Part shown: piece after piece, positions 1 through 6,874 of the stretch
How the letters are laid out: each line of letters opens with the position of its first letter
Numbering within the stretch: the stretch's first letter is position 1
Source: Hydrocarboniphaga sp965279055
Lineage (GTDB): Bacteria; Pseudomonadota; Gammaproteobacteria; Nevskiales; Nevskiaceae
Length of the DNA: 64,000 nt
Assembly (NCBI RefSeq): GCF_965279055.1
Contig: NZ_OZ257125.1
Location: 2,294,001-2,358,000, forward strand
Direction of reading: 5' to 3'
Notes under the pieces: model-generated
Database searches by the model: none
Told to the model about the DNA's origin: nothing
What the model saw: only the letters and a program-made list of their open reading frames with translations
Program-made: the position numbers and the translations under genes

Positions 1-318
1 GAGACGGCCGATCGCGATCCAGCGGCCGGTGCTCAGCTCCGGCAGTTTGCGGAACACGGTGCGGCGGCCTTCGGGGTCGTCTCGCGTGACCAGTTCACCG
101 GTCTTCTTGCGATACAGCAGCACGCGCACCGGCTCGGGCTTGCGGTTCAGCGAAATCAGCCGCGTGTCGATGCGGACGTGATCGTTGTGATCGATGCGCT
201 GGCCGACTTCGGCGGGCCGGCCGTTCACGGTGACGCGGCCTTCGGCGATCATCGTTTCGATCGCGCGACGCGAGGCGATGCCGGCGGTAGCGAGCAGCTT
301 CTGGATTCTTTCCGACAT
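1..318 (-). CDS. rluB: 23S rRNA pseudouridine synthase RluB (partial, 5' part only)
   Basis: The first 106 codons of a gene that runs off the left edge. It begins MSERIQKLLATAGIASRR, the typical opening of the S4 RNA-binding domain of RsuA/RluB/RluE-type pseudouridine synthases, which isomerise a uridine in 23S or 16S rRNA. The S4 domain covers roughly residues 1-60, followed by the start of the synthase domain (VLLYRKKTGELVT). The catalytic Asp lies beyond the edge. Placement directly downstream of trpS-scpA-scpB on the same strand is the usual context of rluB and favours it over rsuA or rluE, but the subfamily cannot be proven from this fragment. Confidence 0.85.
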   Translation of the reverse strand, partial: MSERIQKLLATAGIASRRAIETMIAEGRVTVNGRPAEVGQRIDHNDHVRIDTRLISLNRKPEPVRVLLYRKKTGELVTRDDPEGRRTVFRKLPELSTGRWIAIGRL

Positions 319-340
319 TTGAGTACGCCTATAACATGAT

Positions 341-446
341 TCCCTCCCCCGCCTGCGGGGGAGGGTTAGGGAGGGGGCGCGACGACTGAGCGACGCTGGG
401 TCGACTCGCCCCCATCCCGGCCTTCCCCCGTGGGCGGGGGAAGGAG
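341..446. repeat. Paired GC-rich palindromes between scpB and rluB
   Basis: Two strong stem-loops, at about 343-363 (CCTCCCCCGC and its complement around CTGC) and 422-443 (CTTCCCCC around GTGGGC). They are separated by a roughly 58-base spacer containing a third CCC/GGG run. This layout resembles the common mobile intergenic palindromes of proteobacteria, and no second copy of this exact type was seen in the window. It could attenuate transcription between scpB and rluB or stabilise the upstream mRNA; neither is shown. Confidence 0.6.
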
Positions 447-465
447 ACAAGCAAGCTGCGCATCT

Positions 466-1284
466 TCAAGTTGACGAGGCGGTTTCGTCCGCGGCGCCGG
501 ATGGTTTTTCGTCGGCATCGGGCTCGATGCCCGGCAATTCCGCTTCTTCTACCGGTGCTGCGTCCGCGGTCACCGGCTGTTCGAGTTCCGTCTCTTCGGT
601 GGACTCGACCGCCTGATCCTCGTCACCTGCATGCGGCAGCTCGCCGGTCAGCTGCGCCAGCGCGGCGTCGAGCTGCGCCAGATCCTTGATCTCCGGCAGG
701 CTCGGCAGCTGGTCCAGCGACTTCAGGTTGAAGTCGTCGAGAAACTGCGGCGTGGTGCCGAACAGCGCCGGGCGCCCGGGTACTTCCTTGACGCCGAGTT
801 CGCGCACCCAGCCGCGTTCGAGCAGTGTGCGCAGGATATTGCTGGACACCTGGACGCCGCGGATCTCCTCGATTTCGCCGCGCGTGATCGGCTGGCGGTA
901 GCAGACCAGGGCCAGCGTTTCGAGCAAGGCGCGCGAAAATTTCTGCGGCTTTTCCTGCCACAGCCGCGCGACCCATTCGGCGTAGTCGGCGCGAACCTGG
1001 ATGCGGAAGCCGCTGGCGACTTCGGTCAGCTCGGACGCGCCGGCCTGCAGGCGCATATCGAGACGCTCCAGGGCTTCGCGGATTTCCTTGCGGCCGACGC
1101 CGAGCTCCTCGCCGAGCAGGCGGCCGAGCTGGTCCAGCGACAGCGGCTGGTCGGAGGCCAGCAGCAGCGCTTCGAGAATTTTCTCCAGCGGCGAATCGGC
1201 TGCGACCGGCGCAACCAGTTCGGCGACAGGCGCGGCCGGTTCGACTGCGACTTCGGTTGCTTCGTGCTCTTGCGGCTCAGTCAT
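466..1284 (-). CDS. scpB: Segregation and condensation protein B (ScpB)
   Basis: A 272-residue kleisin-associated winged-helix protein that joins ScpA and Smc in the bacterial condensin complex acting on the nucleoid. The conserved core is about residues 30-200 (LEKILEALLLASDQPLSL, ALLETLALVCYRQPITRGEIE, and the GRPALFGTT turn of the second winged helix). A 25-residue acidic/alanine-rich N-terminal lead and a roughly 70-residue Glu/Asp-rich tail extend the family's usual 180-200 residues and look disordered. The start overlaps the scpA 3' end by 8 bases, so the two are probably translationally coupled. Confidence 0.93.
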   Translation of the reverse strand: MTEPQEHEATEVAVEPAAPVAELVAPVAADSPLEKILEALLLASDQPLSLDQLGRLLGEELGVGRKEIREALERLDMRLQAGASELTEVASGFRIQVRADYAEWVARLWQEKPQKFSRALLETLALVCYRQPITRGEIEEIRGVQVSSNILRTLLERGWVRELGVKEVPGRPALFGTTPQFLDDFNLKSLDQLPSLPEIKDLAQLDAALAQLTGELPHAGDEDQAVESTEETELEQPVTADAAPVEEAELPGIEPDADEKPSGAADETASST

Positions 1285-2134
1285 CGACAGCTTCCTCGAT
1301 GGCGGCGTTCGACACCGGGCGGCCGGTGTCGATCATGATTTCGGTGAATGGACCTTCCTGCACCAGGTCGATCGCGGACAGTTTGACCAGCTCCAGGATC
1401 GCCAGCAGGCAGACGACGACGCCGGCGCGGCCTTCTTCCGGATCGATCAGCTCGATGAAGCGCTTCGGCCCGGTCTGCACCAGCGTCAGCAGCCGCGTCA
1501 TGCGCTCGCGCACCGACAGCGGCTCGCGCGATACCTGGTGCCGCGTGAACAGCGCGGCGCGCATCATCACATCGCGAAACGCCAGCATCAGCTCGCGCAG
1601 GTTCGGCATGATCATCGGCACGACGATCGGGATCACCTCGGGTTTGGCCGAGGCGCCATGCAGCTCGCGGCCCATGCGCGGCAGCTTGTCGAGCTGCTCG
1701 GCGGCGGTCTTGAAGCGTTCGTACTCCTGCAGGCGACGCACCAGCTCCATGCGCGGATCGCCCTGCTCTTCCTCGAGTTCGACCGGACGCGGCAGCAGCA
1801 TGCGCGACTTGATCTCGGCCAGCAGCGCGGCCATCAGCAGATATTCGGCGGCCAGCTCCAGCCGCAGTTCCTGCATCAGCGCGATGTACTGCAGATACTG
1901 CTGCGTGATCTTCAGCACCGGAATGTCGAGAATGTTGAGGTTCTGACGGCGGATCAGGTACAACAGCAAGTCCAGCGGGCCTTCGAAGGCTTCGAGAAAA
2001 ACCTGCAGCGCATCCGGCGGGATGTACAGATCCTCGGGCAGCTTCTCCAGCGCGTGGCCGTGGACTTTCGGGCGCTTGTCGGCCTCCGGCTCAGCGGCAG
2101 CAAGGCTCTCGTCGATGACGACGTCCTCGCTCAT
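1277..2134 (-). CDS. scpA: Segregation and condensation protein A (ScpA)
   Basis: A 285-residue kleisin that bridges the Smc heads in condensin. The diagnostic kleisin segment FEGPLDLLLYLIRRQNLNILDIP begins near residue 49 (shown here in shortened form as FEGPLDLLLYLIRR), followed by the YLLMAALLAEIKSRMLLP helix. The C-terminal winged helix (VVVCLLAILELVKLSAI) contacts the second Smc head. Length is normal for the family. It overlaps trpS upstream by 4 bases (ATGA) and scpB downstream by 8, giving a tight trpS-scpA-scpB operon. Confidence 0.94.
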   Translation of the reverse strand: MSEDVVIDESLAAAEPEADKRPKVHGHALEKLPEDLYIPPDALQVFLEAFEGPLDLLLYLIRRQNLNILDIPVLKITQQYLQYIALMQELRLELAAEYLLMAALLAEIKSRMLLPRPVELEEEQGDPRMELVRRLQEYERFKTAAEQLDKLPRMGRELHGASAKPEVIPIVVPMIMPNLRELMLAFRDVMMRAALFTRHQVSREPLSVRERMTRLLTLVQTGPKRFIELIDPEEGRAGVVVCLLAILELVKLSAIDLVQEGPFTEIMIDTGRPVSNAAIEEAVDD

Positions 2135-3135
2135 TCCGGAATGAAGCCCAGCACGTCGTGCACTTTTTTCAGGGTCGCATCGGCTTTGGCCGAAGCGCGA
2201 TCGGCGCCGCTGCGCAGTACCTTGCGCAGGCCTTCCTCGTCCGCCCGCAACTCACGATATTTCGCCTGCACCGGCGCCAGGCACTCGACGACCGCGTCGG
2301 CCACTGCCTGCTTGAACTTGCCGTAGCCCTGGCCGTTGTAGCGCTCGGCGATCGCGTCGAAGGACTCGCCGCTGGTCGCCGACAGGATCGACATCAGGTT
2401 GCTGACGCCGGGCTTCCCGGCGATGTCGAAACGGATTTCGTTGCCCGAGTCCATCTCCGCTTTCTTGAGCTTGCGCACGATGGTATCGGGCGGGTCGAGC
2501 AGGTAGATCGCATTGGTCTCGGCCTCGTCCGACTTGCTCATCTTCTTGGTCGGCTCCTTGAGGCTCATGATGCGCGCGCCGACCGGCGGGATCATCGGCT
2601 CGGGCACCGTGAAGACCTTGCCGTAGAGATTGTTGAAGCGCTGCGCGACGTCGCGCGTCAGCTCCAGATGCTGCTTCTGGTCGTCGCCGACCGGCACCTG
2701 CGAAGCCTGGTACAGCAGGATGTCGGCGGCCATCAGCACCGGATAGCTGTAGAGGCCGGCGTTGATGTTGTCGACATGCTTGGCGCTCTTGTCCTTGAAC
2801 TGGGTCATGCGATTGAGCTCGCCCATCTGCGTGTAGCAGTTGAGGATCCAGCCCAGGCGCGCGTGCGCCGGCACGTGGCTCTGCGCGAACAGCACGTTGC
2901 GCTGCGGGTCCAGGCCACAGGCGATGTACAAGGCGAGGAATTCGTAGGAGCGCTCGCGCAGCTGAGCGGGGTCCTGGCGCACGGTGATCGCGTGCAAGTC
3001 GACCAGCATGTAGTAGCAGTCGTAGCGCTCGCTCAGCGGCAGCCAGTTCTTGATCGCGCCCAGGTAATTGCCTAGCGTCAGCCGGCCGGAGGGCTGGATG
3101 CCGGAGAGAACGATGGGGCGCGCGGTGTCGGTCAT
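2131..3135 (-). CDS. trpS: Tryptophanyl-tRNA synthetase
   Basis: A 334-residue class Ic aminoacyl-tRNA synthetase that charges tRNA-Trp. The start MTDTARPIVLSGIQPSGR puts the HIGH-equivalent PSGRLTLGNY motif at the expected place near residue 16. The KMSKS loop is present exactly (KKMSKSDEA). The open frame continues well upstream, but that extension is the shadow of the neighbouring gene and lacks family similarity, so the internal ATG was chosen. The stop overlaps the scpA start (ATGA). Confidence 0.96.
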   Translation of the reverse strand: MTDTARPIVLSGIQPSGRLTLGNYLGAIKNWLPLSERYDCYYMLVDLHAITVRQDPAQLRERSYEFLALYIACGLDPQRNVLFAQSHVPAHARLGWILNCYTQMGELNRMTQFKDKSAKHVDNINAGLYSYPVLMAADILLYQASQVPVGDDQKQHLELTRDVAQRFNNLYGKVFTVPEPMIPPVGARIMSLKEPTKKMSKSDEAETNAIYLLDPPDTIVRKLKKAEMDSGNEIRFDIAGKPGVSNLMSILSATSGESFDAIAERYNGQGYGKFKQAVADAVVECLAPVQAKYRELRADEEGLRKVLRSGADRASAKADATLKKVHDVLGFIPE

Positions 3136-3149
3136 GCGAAGAAGGTCGG

Positions 3150-3821
3150 TCAGAGCAAGGAAGAGGTGTCGATGTCCAGCGCCATGAACAGCAGGCTCTG
3201 CAGGATCAGCATGGGCCAGTACAGCAGCTTCTGCAGCACCGGCGTCATCATCAGCGCGATCAGGATAAACAAGCTGTAGGGCTCGATGCGCGCCAGCGCG
3301 CGGGCCTGTCGCAGCGGCAGCAGGCCGATCAGGATGCGGCCGCCGTCGAGCGGCGGGATCGGCAACAGGTTCAGCACCAGCAGCGCCAGGTTGATGGTGA
3401 TGCCGGCAACGCCCATGTAGCTCAGGCCCAGCCACACGCCGGGGCCGTCGCCGGCGCTGATCCCGACCTTGAGCAGGATCGCCCAGGCGATCGCCATGGC
3501 CGCGTTCGCGCCCAGACCGGCGGCGGCGACCAGCGCCAGGTCGCGCTTGGGCCGTTTCAGGCGGCTGTAGTCGATCGGAATCGGCCGCGGCCAGCCCATC
3601 AGAAAGCCGCCGAGCACGATCAGCAGCCCGGGCACGACGACGGTGCCGACCGGGTCGATATGCTTCAGCGGGTTCGGCGACAGCCGTCCCAGCGCGGTGG
3701 CGGTGCGATCGCCCAGCGCACGCGCCGCGTAGCCGTGGGCGATCTCGCGAAAGGTGATCGCGAACAGCACCGGCAGCGCCCAGATCGCCAGCTTCTGGGC
3801 CAGAGTCAGATCGAATTCCAT
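3150..3821 (-). CDS. Site-2 protease-like (M50 family) membrane protein with altered zinc motif
   Basis: A 223-residue polytopic protein with about five or six hydrophobic segments. The order of elements is that of the short M50B intramembrane proteases: an N-terminal helix carrying the metal site, a central SPNP region, and NLLPIPPLDGGR near residues 151-162 with the third ligand candidate Asp159. The first motif reads REIAH at residues 25-29 where the family has HEXXH, so the first zinc-binding His is replaced by Arg (CGC). Unless numbering or sequence is wrong, catalytic zinc binding should be impaired. It sits 14 bases upstream of trpS; this neighbour pair is common. It could be a pseudoprotease or a variant active site. 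Confidence 0.85.
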   Translation of the reverse strand: MEFDLTLAQKLAIWALPVLFAITFREIAHGYAARALGDRTATALGRLSPNPLKHIDPVGTVVVPGLLIVLGGFLMGWPRPIPIDYSRLKRPKRDLALVAAAGLGANAAMAIAWAILLKVGISAGDGPGVWLGLSYMGVAGITINLALLVLNLLPIPPLDGGRILIGLLPLRQARALARIEPYSLFILIALMMTPVLQKLLYWPMLILQSLLFMALDIDTSSLL

Positions 3822-3836
3822 GGGCTACTCGCGGTC

Positions 3837-3943
3837 CGTTCGTCCCGAGTAGCCTCGCAAGGCGAGGCATATCGAGGGACTGGATCGCAGGTTCCGGGCT
3901 CTCTCGATACGCCCGCGACAACGCGGGCTACTCGGGACGAACG
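3837..3943. repeat. Dispersed palindromic repeat, family 1, copy A
   Basis: About 107 bases with outer arms CGTTCGTCCCGAGTAGC and GCTACTCGGGACGAACG and inner arms ATCGAGGGAC and CTCTCGATAC. The same plan recurs at 5826-5920, 10784-10879, 24709-24813 and 42588-42683, always between genes. This is the layout of a REP/BIME-type element. Here it lies between the YciO-family gene and the M50-like gene. Confidence 0.85.
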
Positions 3944-3975
3944 CAGAGTCGTGATAGCCGCCCATACTGCCGGCC

Positions 3976-4602
3976 CTACTCGCTGAGAATGCCGTGCACC
4001 GGGCCCTTGCCCTGGCGGATCACCTGCACGCGGCCATCGGTCAGGTCGATCACCGTGGTCGGCTCCAGGCCGCAATTGCCGCCGTTGAGCACCACGTCGA
4101 CCTCGCGCTCCAGCCTGTCCTCGAACTCATAGGGGTCGCTGACCGGCAGCGCCTCGTCGGGGAACTGCAGCGTGCAGCTGATCAGCGGCTCGCCTAGCGT
4201 CGCCAGCAGCGCCTGGGTGACCGCGTTCTGCGGCACGCGGATGCCGATGGTCTTGCGCTTCTCGTGCATGACCCGCCGCGGCAGCTCCTTGGTCGCCTCG
4301 AGCACGAAGGTGTACGGCCCCGGCGTCAGCTGACGCAGCAGGCGGAACTGCCAGTTGTCGACGCGCGCATAGGTCGCGATCTCGGACAGGTCGCGGCACA
4401 CCAGCGTGAACTGCTTGTCCTTGTCGAACTTGCGGATCTTGCGCAGGCGCTCGGCGGCGGCCTTGTCATCCAAATGGCAGCCGAGTGCGTAACAGCTGTC
4501 GGTCGGGTACGCGATCACCGCGCCCTGCCGCAAGTGGACCGCCGCCTGGGCGAGCAGCCTCGCCTGCGGGTTAACCGGATGGATGTCGAACCAGTGCGCC
4601 AT
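3976..4602 (-). CDS. YciO/YrdC/Sua5-family protein (L-threonylcarbamoyladenylate synthase type)
   Basis: A 208-residue single-domain protein of the Sua5/YciO/YrdC superfamily. Members bind ATP and threonine; true TsaC/Sua5 enzymes make the threonylcarbamoyl-AMP used for t6A in tRNA. Recognisable elements are the PTDSCYALGC loop (family PTDTxYGL) near residue 33, the KIRKFDKDKQFTLVC segment, and PGPYTFVLEA. The wording and length are closest to the YciO branch, whose function is less certain than TsaC. The start at 4602 (MAHWFDIHP) was chosen because the longer frame upstream lies over yciB on the opposite strand. Confidence 0.85.
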   Translation of the reverse strand: MAHWFDIHPVNPQARLLAQAAVHLRQGAVIAYPTDSCYALGCHLDDKAAAERLRKIRKFDKDKQFTLVCRDLSEIATYARVDNWQFRLLRQLTPGPYTFVLEATKELPRRVMHEKRKTIGIRVPQNAVTQALLATLGEPLISCTLQFPDEALPVSDPYEFEDRLEREVDVVLNGGNCGLEPTTVIDLTDGRVQVIRQGKGPVHGILSE

Positions 4603-4677
4603 CCTCCATTGTAACGTGCCTTCGCCAAAACGACGGCTGCAACCGCGTCTTAACCGGCGCCTCGATATACTAAGCAC

Positions 4678-5220
4678 ATGAAAATGCTCGTCGACATGCT
4701 GCCCGCGATCGCCTTCTTCGCGGCCTACCTGCTTTCCGATATCTACACCGCGACCATCGTGCTGGTGGCCTCGCTGTTCCTGGTCGTGCTGATCTACCGC
4801 TTCGGCTACGGCCACTGGCACAAGGCGCACCTGGCCACGGCGATCATTGCCGGCGCGCTCGGTGGGCTGACGCTGTACGTGCACGACCCGGCCTTCATCA
4901 AGCTCAAACCGACCGTGGTCTACGCCGCGTTCTCGCTGGCGCTGCTGGGCAGCCATCTGATCGGCGAGCGCGTGCTGCTGGCGCGCATTCCGCAGCAGGC
5001 GGTGCAGCTGCCCGACGCAGTGTGGCGCAAGGTCAATCTCGCCTGGGCGATCTTCTTCGCGTTCTGCGCGGTGCTGAACTACTACGTCGCCCACAATTAC
5101 GACGAGGCCACCTGGGTCAAGTTCAAGGCCTTTGGCTTCACCGCGCTGATGTTCGTTTTCATGATCGGCCACGCGCCGTTCCTGATGCGTTACCTCCAGC
5201 CCGAATCGGCCAAGGAATAA
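4678..5220 (+). CDS. yciB: Septation protein A / YciB family inner-membrane protein
   Basis: A 180-residue protein with five predicted membrane segments. It opens MKMLVDMLPAIAFFAAYLLS, matching the start of YciB/IspA, an inner-membrane protein linked to cell-envelope synthesis and division. The characteristic central W-KVNLAWAIFFAFCAVLNY region and the C-terminal FGFT-LMFVFMIGH-PFLMRY segment are present. It is followed at 9 bases by yciI and then bolA, a common gammaproteobacterial neighbourhood. Confidence 0.93.
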   Translation: MKMLVDMLPAIAFFAAYLLSDIYTATIVLVASLFLVVLIYRFGYGHWHKAHLATAIIAGALGGLTLYVHDPAFIKLKPTVVYAAFSLALLGSHLIGERVLLARIPQQAVQLPDAVWRKVNLAWAIFFAFCAVLNYYVAHNYDEATWVKFKAFGFTALMFVFMIGHAPFLMRYLQPESAKE

Positions 5221-5229
5221 GCCGGACCG

Positions 5230-5529
5230 ATGCTGTACGCAATCATCGGCCGCGATGTCGAAAACAGCCTGCCGGCACGCAAGGCTGCCCGCCCCGCGCA
5301 CCTGGAGCGACTGAAGGAACTGCAGAAGCTCGGCCGCGTCGTCGCCGCCGGCCCGTTCCCGGCGGTGGACGCGCCCGACACCAGCGGCGGCGTTACCGGC
5401 AGCTTGCTGTTGCTGGAATTCGACAGCCTGGAAGCCGCTCAGGCCTGGGCCGATGCGGACCCGTATGTCGCCGCCGGCGTCTACGCCGAGGTCACGGTCA
5501 AGCCCTTCCTGAAAGTGTTTCCGGAATGA
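5230..5529 (+). CDS. yciI: YciI family protein
   Basis: A 99-residue ferredoxin-like alpha/beta barrel protein. It starts MLYAIIGRDVENSL and has the R-AHLERL region near residue 22 and the FDSLEAAQAWADADPY segment near residue 64 that define the YciI family. Some homologues have dehydrochlorinase-like or muconolactone isomerase-like folds, but the cellular role of YciI itself is unknown. The stop overlaps the bolA start (ATGA). Confidence 0.9.
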   Translation: MLYAIIGRDVENSLPARKAARPAHLERLKELQKLGRVVAAGPFPAVDAPDTSGGVTGSLLLLEFDSLEAAQAWADADPYVAAGVYAEVTVKPFLKVFPE

Positions 5530-5810
5530 GTCTGGGCGCCGAGCGGGTCGAGATGATCCGCATCGCTCTGCAGCTGCGTTTCGGGCCGGAGCAGCTGGAA
5601 GTCATCGACGAAAGCCATCTGCATGCCGGCCACGCCGGCGCCGCGACCGGCCGCGGCCATTTCCGCGTGCGCCTGGTCGCCGGGGCATTCAAGGGCATGC
5701 TGCTGATCCACCGGCATCGCGCGGTCTACGACGCGCTCGGCGCTCTGATGCAGAGCGACATCCATGCGCTGTCGATCGACGCAAAGGCGCCGGGCGAAGC
5801 CGGGGCCTGA
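5526..5810 (+). CDS. BolA family transcriptional/iron-sulfur regulator
   Basis: A 94-residue BolA-fold protein. BolA proteins bind monothiol glutaredoxins and help handle iron-sulfur clusters, and some bind DNA. Recognisable are VIDESHLHAGHAG near residue 26 (family DES..HAGH) and the FKGMLLIHRHRAVYDAL helix with the invariant HR. The ATG overlaps the yciI stop. A monothiol glutaredoxin partner (grxD) is encoded at 18741-19067. Confidence 0.93.
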   Translation: MSLGAERVEMIRIALQLRFGPEQLEVIDESHLHAGHAGAATGRGHFRVRLVAGAFKGMLLIHRHRAVYDALGALMQSDIHALSIDAKAPGEAGA

Positions 5811-5825
5811 GTTGCGGCAGCGGTC

Positions 5826-5920
5826 GAGTCCCTCGATACCCCGCAGCGCGGCTACTCGGGACGAGCACGGTTTGGTTGAGGCGCCCGGACCCGTTCGTCC
5901 CGAGTGGCGCCAACGGCGTA
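5826..5920. repeat. Dispersed palindromic repeat, family 1, copy B (halves in swapped order)
   Basis: The arm GTCCCTCGATAC...GCTACTCGGGACGAG (5828-5865) comes first and the arm CGTTCGTCCCGAGTGGC (from 5892) second, the reverse of the other four copies. This suggests two tandem elements that lost their outer halves, or an inversion. It lies between the convergent bolA and ppsR genes. Confidence 0.75.
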
Positions 5921-5942
5921 GTGCATCAAGCGCGGCGGCGGC

Positions 5943-6764
5943 TCAGCCCTGGGTCCGCCGCAGGGTCTTCTCCTGCATGATCATCGCCGAGATCTCCTCG
6001 ATCGACATGTTCGCCGAGTTGATGAACGGGATATTGAGCTTGCGGTACAGGCTCTCGGCCTGGCGCAGCTCGTAGGCGCATTGCGGCAGCGACGCGTACT
6101 TGGACCCGGGGCGGCGCTCGGTGCGTACCTGGTGGAGGCGCTCGGGCTCCGAGGTCAGGCCGAAGCATTTGCTGGTCAGACCATTCAGCGAGCCGGGCAT
6201 CTTCTGCGACTCCAGGTCTTCTTCGGTCAACGGGAAGTTGGTGGCGAAGATGCCGTGCTGCAGCGCCAGGTACAGCGTCGTCGGCGTTTTGCCGCAGCGG
6301 CTCGGCGCGATCAGGATCACGTCGGCCTTGGCCATGTCGCGGGTGCTCTGGCCGTCGTCGTGCTCCATCGCGAAATTCATTGCGTCGATGCGCGCGTTGT
6401 AGCGGCGCGCGTCGGCCAGACCGTGGGCACGTCCGGCGAGGTGGATCGACTTCAGTCCGAGTTCAGCCTCGATCGACGGCAGGTAGGTATCGAACAGATC
6501 CAGGAACAGCGCCTGGCACTGGCGCAGGATGCCGCGGATTTCGTCACTGACCGTCGTGGAGAAAACGATAGGCCGGCTACCCTGAGACGCAAGGTGGTTG
6601 ATATAGTCCACCGTGTTGCGCGCCTTGTCCGGGCTGTTGATGAACGGCAAGGTCGTTTTCTTGAAATCGATCTGCTCGAATTGGGTCAGGATCGTCCCGC
6701 CAAGGGTCTCGGCGGTGATGCCCGTGCCATCGGACAAAAAGAATACGTAACGCTGATTGGTCAT
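5943..6764 (-). CDS. ppsR: Phosphoenolpyruvate synthase regulatory protein (bifunctional kinase/pyrophosphorylase)
   Basis: A 273-residue DUF299-family protein that inactivates PEP synthase by ADP-dependent phosphorylation and reactivates it by Pi-dependent dephosphorylation. It opens MTNQRYVFFLSDGTGITAET and contains the nucleotide-binding loop SRCGKTPTTLYLA in the expected position (about residues 150-165). The C-terminal NSANMSIEEISAMIM is also typical. The ATG at 6764 was chosen over an upstream frame of 27 codons without family similarity. It is divergent from its target gene ppsA, with a 110-base shared promoter region. Confidence 0.95.
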   Translation of the reverse strand: MTNQRYVFFLSDGTGITAETLGGTILTQFEQIDFKKTTLPFINSPDKARNTVDYINHLASQGSRPIVFSTTVSDEIRGILRQCQALFLDLFDTYLPSIEAELGLKSIHLAGRAHGLADARRYNARIDAMNFAMEHDDGQSTRDMAKADVILIAPSRCGKTPTTLYLALQHGIFATNFPLTEEDLESQKMPGSLNGLTSKCFGLTSEPERLHQVRTERRPGSKYASLPQCAYELRQAESLYRKLNIPFINSANMSIEEISAMIMQEKTLRRTQG

Positions 6765-6874
6765 GATCTGCGGCTGGTGCCCGGGTCGCGAACAAGTGGT
6801 TGTGGGTTGCAGTAGATAACAGAAACACCTCTGGGTCACCACCAAGAAACAAGCAAGCGGAGCATTTAGACGAC

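Noticed and set aside
3136..3921. A longer N-terminus for trpS
   Set aside because: The extension overlaps the M50-like gene in another frame and is Arg/Ala-rich shadow sequence; the internal ATG gives the normal TrpS start and length.
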